Counted from the stretch's first letter, positions 1 through 7,047 are shown. The stretch: DNA of 7,327 nucleotides from Megamonas hypermegale (GCA_002314325.1 DCFC01000016.1:11433-18759), one strand, 5' to 3'. The notes: a model not told the origin generated them from the letters alone. Numbers and translations: made by a program.

Positions 1-26
1 TATCTTATGCCGTAAGGTGAATTTTC

Positions 27-129
27 GGCAACTTTTCTTTGTGCCAGCAAAGAAAAATTGCCCGGCGCAATATAAAAATAAATTAATAAATAGCTATCTT
101 TAACATATATTGTGCCGAACTGGCAATTT
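27..129. repeat. Nested imperfect inverted repeats, possible dispersed palindromic element
   Basis: Two overlapping stems are visible. Arms 27-41 and 48-62 pair over 15 positions with one mismatch and a 6-base loop. A second, larger stem pairs 55-62 with 122-129 and 63-74 with 106-117 (one G-T wobble), leaving four unpaired bases (118-121). The two stems share 55-62, so they cannot form together. Neither is followed by a T-run in either direction, so they do not look like intrinsic terminators. No convincing gene is present in 1-184. Such structures are typical of intergenic repeat families, but membership of one cannot be shown from a single copy. Confidence 0.5.
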
Positions 130-140
130 CTATGAAAATA

Positions 141-179
141 AAAAAGATGATTTACTTATCAAAAGCAAATCATCTTTTT
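141..179 (-). terminator. Intrinsic terminator of serC
   Basis: Arms 141-153 and 167-179 form a perfect 13-bp stem. After a one-base mismatch, three more pairs (155-157 with 163-165) extend it around a small loop. It starts five bases after the serC stop codon. Read on the minus strand, the 3' arm ends in a run of T. The A-rich 5' arm gives T-runs on both sides, so it could also stop transcription arriving on the plus strand. Confidence 0.85.
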
Positions 180-184
180 TATAA

Positions 185-1273
185 TTATTGATTTTCTTTG
201 CGGAATTTTTCCATGAAATCGACAAGCGCCTGGCAGCCTTCCATCGGCATGGCATTGTAAATGGAAGTACGCATGCCGCCGACGGAACGGTGTCCTTTTA
301 CGCCGCCCAGTCCGTGCTGCAGTGCTTCCTGCGCAAATTTATTTTCCAGTTCCACACTCGGCAGTCTGAAAGTTACATTCATAAACGAACGGCTGTCCTT
401 ATCGGCATGACCCTTATAAAAACCGTCGCTGTTATCTATAGCATCATAAACAAGTTTTGCCTTCGCTGCATTTCTCTTCGCCATAGCTTCCAAACCGCCC
501 ATTTTTTTAATCCACGCCACAACTTTTCCTACCATATAGATACCGAAAGCCGGCGGCGTATTATACAGCGAATTTTTCTTTAAATACGTATCATAACGCA
601 GCATTGTCGGTACGCTCTGCGGGGAATTTTCAATAAACGATTTGCGCGCCACCACTACAACCACACCGGCAGGTCCGAGATTTTTCTGCGCACCAGCATA
701 AATCAGACTGAATTTGGAAAAATCAAGCGGCCGCGACAGCATATCGGACGACATATCGGCAATAAGCGGCACGTCTCCCGTTTCCGGAATATAATGATAT
801 TCCGTGCCGTAAATCGTATTATTATAGCAAACGTGCAGATAAGCTGCATTATCGCTTAATTTAATCTCATCCTGAGTCGGCACATTTTTAAAATTGTTTT
901 CCTTGCTGGAAGCAGCTACATGACCTACACCTAAAAGTTTAGCTTCTTCATACGCTTTCGTCGCAAAACTGCCGGAAAGAACATAATTGCCGATTTTCCC
1001 ATCCGTAGCGAAATTCTGCGGTATCATCGTAAACTGCATACTTGCGCCGCCCTGGCAGAACAGCACTTCATAATCATCGCCCAAACCCATAAGTTCTTTA
1101 ATATCGGCTTTAGCCTGATTATGTACCTGTTCATACTGTTTAGAACGATGACTTATTTCTATAATGGACATTCCGCTGCCGGCGAAATTCAAAAATTCCT
1201 TTTGTGCTTCCTGCAAAACTTCCAGCGGCTGCATAGCAGGACCCGGATTAAAATTATAAATACGATTTTCCAT
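185..1273 (-). CDS. serC: Phosphoserine aminotransferase
   Basis: This PLP-dependent enzyme transaminates 3-phosphohydroxypyruvate with glutamate to give O-phosphoserine, the second step of serine synthesis. In many bacteria it also serves pyridoxal phosphate synthesis. The 362-residue product matches the usual family length. It begins with the family N-terminus NFNPGPA, has the cofactor-phosphate loop GGAS at 75-78, the PLP lysine at Lys197 in GAQKNLGPAG, and the C-terminal substrate-binding GHRSVGGMRTSIYNA at 327-341. The frame is open for 37 further codons upstream, but the ATG at 1273 is chosen because GGAGG (1281-1285) lies 7 bases before it and homology starts there. It is transcribed alone: its own promoter lies upstream, a terminator follows at once, and the next gene upstream is divergent. 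No other serine-pathway gene is in the window. Confidence 0.97.
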   Translation of the reverse strand: MENRIYNFNPGPAMQPLEVLQEAQKEFLNFAGSGMSIIEISHRSKQYEQVHNQAKADIKELMGLGDDYEVLFCQGGASMQFTMIPQNFATDGKIGNYVLSGSFATKAYEEAKLLGVGHVAASSKENNFKNVPTQDEIKLSDNAAYLHVCYNNTIYGTEYHYIPETGDVPLIADMSSDMLSRPLDFSKFSLIYAGAQKNLGPAGVVVVVARKSFIENSPQSVPTMLRYDTYLKKNSLYNTPPAFGIYMVGKVVAWIKKMGGLEAMAKRNAAKAKLVYDAIDNSDGFYKGHADKDSRSFMNVTFRLPSVELENKFAQEALQHGLGGVKGHRSVGGMRTSIYNAMPMEGCQALVDFMEKFRKENQ

Positions 1274-1280
1274 ATAAAAT

Positions 1281-1285
1281 CCTCC
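1281..1285 (-). promoter_or_regulatory. Ribosome binding site deciding the serC start
   Basis: GGAGG on the minus strand, 7 bases before the ATG at 1273. The in-frame ATG 37 codons further upstream has no comparable site. Confidence 0.85.
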
Positions 1286-1355
1286 AAAATCTTTAAAAAC
1301 GTAATTTGTGAAATAATTATCATACTGCTGCCTATAAGCTGTGAAAAAACATACA

Positions 1356-1379
1356 GCCGTAATTGTACAATCATTCGGC
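1356..1379 (-). promoter_or_regulatory. Palindromic element in the serC leader
   Basis: Within the predicted roughly 120-base serC 5' leader, GCCG and CGGC arms (1356-1359 and 1376-1379) flank the perfect 10-bp palindrome ATTGTACAAT (1362-1371). It may be an RNA hairpin or a protein operator. No known riboswitch or T-box is recognisable. The function is unknown. Confidence 0.3.
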
Positions 1380-1391
1380 AACATAAATAAT

Positions 1392-1448
1392 AATATGTTA
1401 ATTTTACTGCTACAAAAGTATTTTAGTCAAGTAAAAAATTAACATATT
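1392..1448. repeat. 14-bp perfect inverted repeat around the serC promoter
   Basis: AATATGTTAATTTT at 1392-1405 is repeated in inverted orientation at 1435-1448, with 29 bases between. Allowing a two-base bulge, a further GTAA/TTAC pairing extends the arms inward. The left arm covers the predicted -10 and transcription start of serC, and the -35 lies between the arms. The geometry suits a repressor operator pair or DNA loop better than a terminator, since no transcript should end here. Confidence 0.5.
1401..1430 (-). promoter_or_regulatory. Sigma-70-type promoter for serC
   Basis: On the minus strand, TTGACT (1430-1425) is followed after 18 bases by TAAAAT (1406-1401). The predicted start is near 1394, giving a leader of about 120 bases before the serC ATG. 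Confidence 0.55.
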
Positions 1449-1501
1449 GATTGATAAATTGTAAAGATAAGGACGCTGTTAACACTAATTGACCGAAGAT
1501 A

Positions 1502-1530
1502 TATAATAAACTTTTCATTTATGTTATAAT
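1502..1530 (+). promoter_or_regulatory. Extended -10 promoter for the queF-cobO-regulator genes
   Basis: TGTTATAAT at 1522-1530 is a perfect extended -10 (TG-n-TATAAT). The -35 position (about 1502-1507) is poor, as is common when the TG extension is present. The predicted start is near 1537, leaving a leader of about 30 bases. That is too short for a preQ1 riboswitch. Confidence 0.6.
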
Positions 1531-1551
1531 ATTAATACCAATTATGATATA

Positions 1552-1556
1552 AAGGA
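1552..1556 (+). promoter_or_regulatory. Ribosome binding site pointing to a TTG start for queF
   Basis: AAGGA directly touches the ATG at 1557, leaving no spacing for that codon. It stands 9 bases before the in-frame TTG at 1566. The site therefore favours TTG as the true start. Confidence 0.65.
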
Positions 1557-1565
1557 ATGATAAAA

Positions 1566-2060
1566 TTGCGTACAAACGACGAAATAAAGGATATTACTCT
1601 GCTCGGCCAAAAAAATGTAAAATACGATTTCGACTATCGTCCCGATGTTCTGGAAACATTTGACAATAAACACATAGACCATGATTACTGGGTAAAATTC
1701 AACTGTCCTGAATTTACGACTTTATGCCCAATCACCGGCCAGCCGGATTTTGGAACTGTTTATATTTCCTATGTTCCTGATATTAAAATGGTTGAAAGCA
1801 AATCGTTGAAACTGTACCTGTTCAGCTTCCGAAATCACGGCGATTTCCATGAAGACGTTGTCAACATTATCATGAAAGACCTGATTAAACTCATGAACCC
1901 GAAATATATCGAAGTCTGGGGAAAATTCCTGCCGCGCGGCGGTATTTCCATCGACCCGTATACAAATTACGGCCGTCCGGGCACCAAATACGAACAGCTG
2001 GCTCAAACTCGTTTTGATACTCATGATTTATACAGTCTGGAAAAAATCGACAATCGTTAA
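1566..2060 (+). CDS. queF: NADPH-dependent 7-cyano-7-deazaguanine reductase
   Basis: QueF reduces the nitrile of preQ0 to the amine preQ1, a cytosolic step in making the tRNA wobble base queuosine. The protein is the short, Bacillus-type single-domain form (164 residues from TTG 1566; 167 if the ATG at 1557 were used). Counting from the ATG, the active-site block [11 protein letters not shown] puts the nucleophilic cysteine at 57 and the general acid Asp64 in GQPDF. The QueF signature ESKSLKLY (80-87) and the [10 protein letters not shown] block (91-100, with substrate-binding Glu99) follow. The C-terminus [12 protein letters not shown] ends as expected for the family. No other queuosine gene lies in the window. 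It is the first gene of a plus-strand group, 23 bases before cobO. The start is chosen from the ribosome binding site; the ATG remains possible. Confidence 0.95.
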   Translation: MRTNDEIKDITLLGQKNVKYDFDYRPDVLETFDNKHIDHDYWVKFNCPEFTTLCPITGQPDFGTVYISYVPDIKMVESKSLKLYLFSFRNHGDFHEDVVNIIMKDLIKLMNPKYIEVWGKFLPRGGISIDPYTNYGRPGTKYEQLAQTRFDTHDLYSLEKIDNR

Positions 2061-2083
2061 TAAAGAAAGTGAAGTGACTTTTA

Positions 2084-2656
2084 ATGCTTCAGATTTATAC
2101 CGGCAACGGCAAAGGCAAGACCACGGCGGCAATCGGTCTTGCCATCCGCTGTCTTGGCGCCGGAAAAAAAGTGTATTTTGCGCAATTTATGAAAACACTG
2201 TCATACAGCGAACAAACTATCCTGCAGCGGTTTGCGCCGGATTTAACGCTGCAAACCAGCGGAAAGCCTTATTTCATAGCCAAAGAAGGCATGCTGACGG
2301 ATGAACAAATCGCTCAGTGGGGCGATATGATACGTATTTATCCTGCCGGAAATCCGCCGGCTGATTATGTAAAACTCATAAATGACAGTCTTTCCGAAAC
2401 ACTTACCGCCTTAAATAAGCGTAAATACGATTTAATCGTTTTAGATGAAATAAACGTAGCCATTTTTTATGATTTAGTTACGCGCCCGACATTAGAAAAT
2501 TTTCTCGCCCAAATTCCGGCTGAAACGGAGATTGTCTGCACAGGCCGCTATGCGCCGGACTGGCTTATAGAGCGCGCTGACCTTGTGACGGAAATGCAGG
2601 AAATTAAGCATTATTATCAAAAGGGCGTACAAGGCCGCAAAGGTATCGAAAATTGA
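2084..2656 (+). CDS. cobO: Cob(I)alamin / cob(I)yrinic acid a,c-diamide adenosyltransferase, CobA/CobO/BtuR type
   Basis: It transfers the 5'-deoxyadenosyl group of ATP to the cobalt of a reduced corrinoid, making the coenzyme B12 form used by mutases and B12-dependent dehydratases. The 190-residue length fits the family. The P-loop GNGKGKTT sits at residues 7-14, right at the N-terminus as is characteristic, the Walker B-like LIVLDEI at 117-123, and the conserved TGRYAPDWLIERADLVTEM at 153-171. The tail QGRKGIEN matches the family ending. A longer N-terminal helix, present in some enzymes, is absent. The Shine-Dalgarno site is weak (a GAAGTGA stretch at a loose distance), so translation may depend on the upstream gene. 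No cobalamin riboswitch is seen and no other corrin genes are nearby, so salvage or scattered synthesis genes are likely. Confidence 0.94.
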   Translation: MLQIYTGNGKGKTTAAIGLAIRCLGAGKKVYFAQFMKTLSYSEQTILQRFAPDLTLQTSGKPYFIAKEGMLTDEQIAQWGDMIRIYPAGNPPADYVKLINDSLSETLTALNKRKYDLIVLDEINVAIFYDLVTRPTLENFLAQIPAETEIVCTGRYAPDWLIERADLVTEMQEIKHYYQKGVQGRKGIEN

Positions 2657-2671
2657 TTAAATTTATTGTAT

Positions 2672-2675
2672 GGGG
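2672..2675 (+). promoter_or_regulatory. Ribosome binding site deciding the regulator start
   Basis: GGGG at 2672-2675 lies six bases before the ATG at 2682. The earlier in-frame ATG at 2670 overlaps this site and has no ribosome binding site of its own. Confidence 0.5.
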
Positions 2676-2681
2676 TATATT

Positions 2682-4238
2682 ATGAAAATATGTATTGAAA
2701 ATAAAGACCGCCATGGTTTGGTTTACGATATATCGAAAATACTGCTGAAGTACAACGTCAACATTCTTTCTATGGAAGTCATAAAAAACGCTACATATTT
2801 GGAAACGGAACCTTTGGCGTATAAAATCGAACAAAAAATTCTGGCGGAACTCAACGAACTGCACGGCATTATAAATATAAAATCCATCATGCTGATGCCT
2901 CATAATGAAAAATACCAGCAGATGGACATCGTATTCAACACAATCAACGAAGGCATCGTCATTGCCAACAACAACGGCAAAGTCGTTTATATCAACAAAG
3001 CGGCTACGACTATTTTAAAAATAGGCGACCGGCATGTTCTCGGCGAACCGATTTCCAAAGCTCTGCCGTTCTGCAAACTTCTTTCCAAAACGCTCGCCAC
3101 CGGCAAAAAATACCTGCACCATGAAGTTTATGCGGAAGAATACAATAACCACTACATGGTAAGCAGCCAGCCGATACTGGATGAGCAGGGCAACTTATTC
3201 GGCGGCGTGGCTGTCATCCGCGACATGGCGACAGTCCGCCAGATTTATCAGAAAATCACCGGCCAGCCCTCCACCAGCTTTAACGATATCATTCACCAAA
3301 GCCAGGTCATGGAAGAACTCATTTTATCCGCACAGCATTATGCCGGCAGCAACTCCACTATTTTAATACGCGGTGAAACAGGCTCCGGCAAGGAATTATT
3401 CGCCCGTGCCATTCACAACGCCTCACCGCGCCGCAACAATATTTTTCTGGCTATAAACTGCACGGCAATTCCGGATACACTGCTGGAAAGCGAACTGTTC
3501 GGCTATGAAGAGGGCACATTCACCGGCGCTAATAAAGGCGGTAAACTCGGACTGTTCGAACTAGCCTGCGACGGAACTTTATTTCTCGATGAAATCGGCG
3601 ATATCTCCTCCACCTTGCAGGCAAAACTTCTGCGCGTACTGCAGGAGCACACCGTTCGCCGCATCGGCGGAAACAGAGAAATCCCGATTAATGTCCGCAT
3701 TATCTCCGCCACCAACCGCAATCTGGAAGAAATGGTGCAAAACGACATGTTCCGCCAAGACCTGTATTACCGCCTGAACGTAATCCCGCTCTATCTGCCG
3801 CCGCTAAGAGAACGCCGCGAGGATATCGAGCTGTTGGCTAATTATCTTTTCAGCTCCACCGTTGCCGATATCAATCCCAATGTAAAATCCATTGCACCGG
3901 AAGCTATAAAAAAATTGGAAAACTACGATTACCCCGGCAATGTTCGTGAATTGAGCAACATCATCGAACGTGCTATCAATATGGCGAGAAATCCAGTGAT
4001 TACAGCTGACGATATCGTATTTTCCGTAAAAAACAAACCGGCAAATTTCAATCACAACAAAGCTATTAAAGTTTTTAATTTCGACTTAAATACGGCTGTA
4101 AAAAATACAGAAAAGACAATTATTCGTGAAGCCATGAAAGAATTCAACTCTTCCCGCAAATTAGGTGCTGCTTTAGGCATCTCACATACGAGCATCATTC
4201 GTAAAATGAAAGAATACAACCTTCATTTTAAAGAATAA
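2682..4238 (+). CDS. TyrR-like sigma-54-dependent transcriptional activator (ACT-PAS-AAA+-HTH)
   Basis: Predicted cytosolic enhancer-binding activator, 518 residues from ATG 2682 (an ATG at 2670 would add four). Order: an ACT domain at about 1-72 (likely amino-acid sensor), PAS at about 80-185, the AAA+ sigma-54 interaction domain at about 202-435, and a C-terminal helix-turn-helix at about 490-515 (SSRKLGAALGISHTSIIRKM). The AAA+ part has Walker A GETGSGKE (231-238), GTFTGA (278-283), Walker B LFLDEIG and the arginine-finger stretch FRQDLYYRLN (357-366). Architecture and tail match E. coli TyrR (513 residues), but TyrR lacks the GAFTGA loop, whereas here it is present with Thr in place of Ala. 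This indicates true sigma-54 activation. It follows cobO by 25 bases, so probably shares the queF transcript. TyrR-type boxes and a sigma-54 promoter lie before ald, which makes ald the likely target. The ligand is unknown; an aromatic amino acid or alanine is possible. Confidence 0.93.
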   Translation: MKICIENKDRHGLVYDISKILLKYNVNILSMEVIKNATYLETEPLAYKIEQKILAELNELHGIINIKSIMLMPHNEKYQQMDIVFNTINEGIVIANNNGKVVYINKAATTILKIGDRHVLGEPISKALPFCKLLSKTLATGKKYLHHEVYAEEYNNHYMVSSQPILDEQGNLFGGVAVIRDMATVRQIYQKITGQPSTSFNDIIHQSQVMEELILSAQHYAGSNSTILIRGETGSGKELFARAIHNASPRRNNIFLAINCTAIPDTLLESELFGYEEGTFTGANKGGKLGLFELACDGTLFLDEIGDISSTLQAKLLRVLQEHTVRRIGGNREIPINVRIISATNRNLEEMVQNDMFRQDLYYRLNVIPLYLPPLRERREDIELLANYLFSSTVADINPNVKSIAPEAIKKLENYDYPGNVRELSNIIERAINMARNPVITADDIVFSVKNKPANFNHNKAIKVFNFDLNTAVKNTEKTIIREAMKEFNSSRKLGAALGISHTSIIRKMKEYNLHFKE

Positions 4239-4241
4239 ATA

Positions 4242-4281
4242 AAAAAACTGGAATTACCGTTTAAAGTAATTCCAGTTTTTT
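4242..4281. terminator. Bidirectional terminator between the regulator and the permease
   Basis: Arms 4242-4257 and 4266-4281 form a perfect 16-bp stem with an 8-base loop. The A-run on the left and T-run on the right give a U-tract in both directions. It lies 3 bases past the regulator stop and 8 bases past the stop of the convergent permease, so it serves both. Confidence 0.93.
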
Positions 4282-4289
4282 CACACTTA

Positions 4290-5675
4290 TTATTTATCAC
4301 TTGACTGCATTTTTGAATGTTTATAGCTGTAACCAAAGTATATAACCAAACCAATACCGCACCAGATTACGAAACGAATCCAAGTGTGAATTGGCAGGTT
4401 ATACATCAGATAACCGCAGGAAAGCATTGCCATCGGGCTTACAAAGTAAATTGCCGGACATTTGAAACCGCGCTTTATATCCGGACGGGTTCTTCTCAGA
4501 TATAAAACACCGAAGCCTGCCAGGAAGAATGCAGACAATGTACCGATATTCGCCATTTCAGCAATCAAATGAATAGGAGCAAAACCGGCAATCGCCGCAA
4601 CTAAGATACAACCGCCGATTGTTACTAAATAAGGGGTACGATATAATTTGTGAATTTTGCAGATACCGGCCGGTATCATACCGTCACGGGACAGAGCGAA
4701 GAAGATACGTGCCTGACCGTATAACAAAACGAGAAGCACTGTAGTAATACCGCAGATAGCGCCGACTGCTACAATAGCCGAGCCGATAGGGTAACCGATT
4801 GCACGCAGTGCATATGCTACAGGTTCAGGAGTGTTCAAATCTGTATACGGAACGATACCTGTTAAAACGAGTGCTACGAAGAAGTATAAAATTGCACAGA
4901 CGAACAGCGAACCTAAAATACCGATAGGCAAATCACGCGACGGATTTTTTGCTTCTTCCGCCGAAGTCGCTACGGCGTCAAAACCGATATAAGCAAAGAA
5001 CACAATCGCCGCACCGGAAGCTATGCCCTGATAGCCGAACGGCAGGAACGGATCCCAGTTTGTCGGGTCAACATGCGGTGTTGCAATTACAAAGAAGATT
5101 GCGATTACTGCAAGTTTTACAAATACTAAGATACGGTTAATCATTACTGTTTCTTTCGTTCCGCGTACCAGCAAAATACATAAGAACATCGTAATGAAAA
5201 TAGCCGGAAGATTTATAATACCGCCATCTTCAGGAACTTTGGTAAAAGCTACCGGCAAATCCACACCGCCGGAAGCGAGCAGACCAACTACATAACCGGA
5301 CCAGCCCGATGCCACCGTACTACATGTAACCGTATATTCCAAAACTAGGTTCCAGCCTACAATAAAGGCCATGAATTCACCCAGCGAAGCATACGTATAT
5401 GTATACGCACTGCCGGCTACCGGCACCATGGAAGCATATTCAGCATAAGCAAGACCTGCAAATGCGCAGGCAACGGATGCAAGCACGAAAGATAACGATA
5501 TACCTGGTCCTGCATAAAGTGCCGCACCAACACCAGTCAATACGAATATCCCCGTACCGATTACACTACCAATTCCTAAAAATACTAAGTCGAACGCACT
5601 CAAATTTCTGGTAAGCCCTGATTTCTGTGCCATTGAACGTAAGGCACCAATGTCTTTCTTACGGAATAAATCCAT
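4290..5675 (-). CDS. APC-family amino acid permease (YfnA/ApcT, cationic amino acid transporter type)
   Basis: Inner-membrane amino-acid transporter of 461 residues with about 12 hydrophobic segments, the usual size for the CAT branch of the APC superfamily. The broken first helix carries the substrate-binding IGSVIGTGIFVLTG (35-48). EYASMVPVAGSAYTYTY (79-95) follows, and the sixth helix has FFAYIGFDAV (226-235), after which EEAKNPSRDLPIGI is typical. It resembles from memory Bacillus YfnA and Geobacillus ApcT, a proton-coupled alanine transporter. Together with the upstream ald gene this suggests alanine uptake, but the substrate is inferred. The start has a strong purine-rich ribosome site (A2GGGGGG, 5682-5689). 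It lies 99 bases after ald on the same strand, past a strong hairpin. No clear promoter of its own is visible, so read-through from ald is plausible. Confidence 0.92.
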   Translation of the reverse strand: MDLFRKKDIGALRSMAQKSGLTRNLSAFDLVFLGIGSVIGTGIFVLTGVGAALYAGPGISLSFVLASVACAFAGLAYAEYASMVPVAGSAYTYTYASLGEFMAFIVGWNLVLEYTVTCSTVASGWSGYVVGLLASGGVDLPVAFTKVPEDGGIINLPAIFITMFLCILLVRGTKETVMINRILVFVKLAVIAIFFVIATPHVDPTNWDPFLPFGYQGIASGAAIVFFAYIGFDAVATSAEEAKNPSRDLPIGILGSLFVCAILYFFVALVLTGIVPYTDLNTPEPVAYALRAIGYPIGSAIVAVGAICGITTVLLVLLYGQARIFFALSRDGMIPAGICKIHKLYRTPYLVTIGGCILVAAIAGFAPIHLIAEMANIGTLSAFFLAGFGVLYLRRTRPDIKRGFKCPAIYFVSPMAMLSCGYLMYNLPIHTWIRFVIWCGIGLVIYFGYSYKHSKMQSSDK

Positions 5676-5745
5676 ATAAAGCCCCCCTTTTGTCTTAAAA
5701 CATGAATATATCCCTTACTTTCCAAATCTTTCCGAACTAAAATAA

Positions 5746-5768
5746 AAGGCCTGGTAAAACCAGGCCTT
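5746..5768 (-). terminator. Intrinsic terminator between ald and the permease
   Basis: A perfect 10-bp stem (AAGGCCTGGT with ACCAGGCCTT, 5746-5755 and 5759-5768) with a 3-base loop begins 6 bases after the ald stop codon. On the minus strand it is followed by TTATTTTA, an imperfect U-tract. It should end most ald transcripts, or cut permease expression relative to ald if it leaks. Confidence 0.85.
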
Positions 5769-5774
5769 AGCTTT

Positions 5775-6896
5775 TTATTTTAAGATTTCATGAATGTCAT
5801 GATATGGTAAGTTCAAACCGTCTGCTACGCCTTTAAATGTTACTTTACCGTCTATTGTATTAATACCTTGCATTAAACCAGGATCATCGAGGCAAGCCTG
5901 TTTATATCCTTTATTAGCAATTGCTAAAGCATAAGGCAAAGTAGCGTTTGTCAATGCTAAAGTAGAAGTTCTGGATACTGCACCCGGAATATTAGCAACG
6001 GAATAATGAATTACTCCGTGTTTAACGAATGTCGGGTTATCATGAGTTGTGCAATGGTCGCAAGTTTCAACAGCACCGCCCTGGTCGATAGCAACATCGA
6101 CAACAACAGAGCCCGGTTTCATTGTTTTAATCATATCTTCAGTAACTAAGATAGGAGTTTTAGCACCCGGAATGAGTACAGAGCTGATAAGCAAGTCTGC
6201 TCTTGCCACCCATTTAGCAATGTTGTAGCTGTTGGACATTTCAGTAACAACACGGCCATGGAAAATATCATCAAGATAACGGAGTCTATCAATCGAAAGG
6301 TCGATGATTGTTACACGAGCACCAAGACCTGCTGCCATTTTAGCTGCATTAGTACCAACGATACCGCCGCCGACAATAACTACCTGTCCAGGGCAAACGC
6401 CACTAACACCGCCGAGCAGCACACCGCGTCCGCCGTATTGGCTTTCGAGGAACTGAGCACCTAACTGAATGGACATACGGCCTGCAATTTCACTCATTGG
6501 AGAAAGAAGCGGAAGCGAACGGCCATCTCTGCCTCTAACCGTTTCATAAGCGATACCGACAACTTTATGGCGTAATAAAGCATCAGTAAGTTCAGGTTCT
6601 GGAGCTAAATGTAAATAAGTATAAAGAATTTGACCTTCATGGAATAAATCATATTCAGGTGGTAACGGTTCTTTTACTTTAATAATCATATCAGCTCTAT
6701 CAAAGAGTTCTTTTTTGTCTTCAACAATCTGAGCGCCAGTAGCCATATATGCTTCGTCCGTAAAGCCACTGCCTACGCCTGCCGATTTTTCAACCAATAC
6801 AGTATGACCAGCACGAACCAGTGCTTCACTGCCTGCAGGTGTTAAACCAACACGGTTTTCGTTGTTTTTAATTTCTTTGATAACACTAATAATCAT
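5775..6896 (-). CDS. ald: Alanine dehydrogenase
   Basis: It catalyses L-alanine + NAD+ + water to pyruvate + ammonium + NADH, reversibly, in the cytosol; usually a hexamer. The 373-residue length is standard. Active-site residues known from the Mycobacterium enzyme are all present: Arg15 ([10 protein letters not shown]), Lys75 (KVKEP), His96 (TYLHLAPE) and Asp271 (VDVAIDQGG, equal to Asp270 there after a one-residue insertion near 125). The nucleotide fold has [10 protein letters not shown] at 176-185 and Asp199 ending the second strand. [10 protein letters not shown] and [15 protein letters not shown] are further family blocks. A strong ribosome site (AGAGGAGGG, 6904-6912) lies 7 bases before the ATG. 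Upstream are a sigma-54 promoter and three TyrR-like boxes, so expression should be inducible. The neighbouring permease suggests catabolic use of alanine, though ammonia assimilation cannot be excluded. Confidence 0.97.
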   Translation of the reverse strand: MIISVIKEIKNNENRVGLTPAGSEALVRAGHTVLVEKSAGVGSGFTDEAYMATGAQIVEDKKELFDRADMIIKVKEPLPPEYDLFHEGQILYTYLHLAPEPELTDALLRHKVVGIAYETVRGRDGRSLPLLSPMSEIAGRMSIQLGAQFLESQYGGRGVLLGGVSGVCPGQVVIVGGGIVGTNAAKMAAGLGARVTIIDLSIDRLRYLDDIFHGRVVTEMSNSYNIAKWVARADLLISSVLIPGAKTPILVTEDMIKTMKPGSVVVDVAIDQGGAVETCDHCTTHDNPTFVKHGVIHYSVANIPGAVSRTSTLALTNATLPYALAIANKGYKQACLDDPGLMQGINTIDGKVTFKGVADGLNLPYHDIHEILK

Positions 6897-6971
6897 TATG
6901 AAACCCTCCTCTAGGTTAATAAATATATGTTAAGTTATTTTTGAACGATTTGTTTTACACCTATAATATAA

Positions 6972-6988
6972 TGCAAATTGCGTGCCAA
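6972..6988 (-). promoter_or_regulatory. Sigma-54 (RpoN) -24/-12 promoter of ald
   Basis: The minus strand reads TTGGCACGCAATTTGCA, matching the sigma-54 consensus TTGGCACG-N4-TTGCA at every specified base, with GG and GC exactly ten bases apart. The -24 GG is at 6986-6985 and the -12 GC at 6974-6973. The predicted start is near 6961, giving a 5' leader of about 65 bases that ends in the strong ald ribosome site. Confidence 0.92.
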
Positions 6989-7047
6989 CTTTTTAAATAA
7001 ACTAAAAATATTATAAAATAAGTAATTTTTATATCTTCATTTATTTT

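Noticed and set aside
13..75. Short peptide reading with FLCASKEK on the plus strand
   Set aside because: It is bounded by stops at both ends, has no start codon, and coincides with the inverted-repeat arms, so it looks like a by-product of the repeat.
188..583. Open frame of 131 codons on the plus strand opposite serC, and similar frames inside the other genes
   Set aside because: They lie antisense or out of frame within clearly conserved genes, lack ribosome sites and show no recognisable protein features.
1274..1384. Possible N-terminal extension of serC by 37 codons from an ATG at 1384
   Set aside because: The extension has no family homology or good ribosome binding site. GGAGG precedes the internal ATG at 1273, and the resulting 362 residues match the family length.
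1531..1565. preQ1 riboswitch before queF
   Set aside because: The predicted leader is only about 30 bases, with no pseudoknot-like C-rich/A-rich pattern.
2057..2083. Cobalamin riboswitch before cobO
   Set aside because: Only 23 bases separate queF and cobO, far too short for a B12 riboswitch.
5690..5745. Separate promoter for the permease (TATATT-like -10)
   Set aside because: No -35 at acceptable spacing, no GG-N10-GC element and no TyrR-like box could be found.
6950..6988. Overlapping sigma-70 promoter for ald (TTGGCA with TATAGG 17 bases on)
   Set aside because: The -35 is fair but the -10 is poor, and the complete sigma-54 consensus explains the conserved bases better. Weak basal use cannot be excluded.
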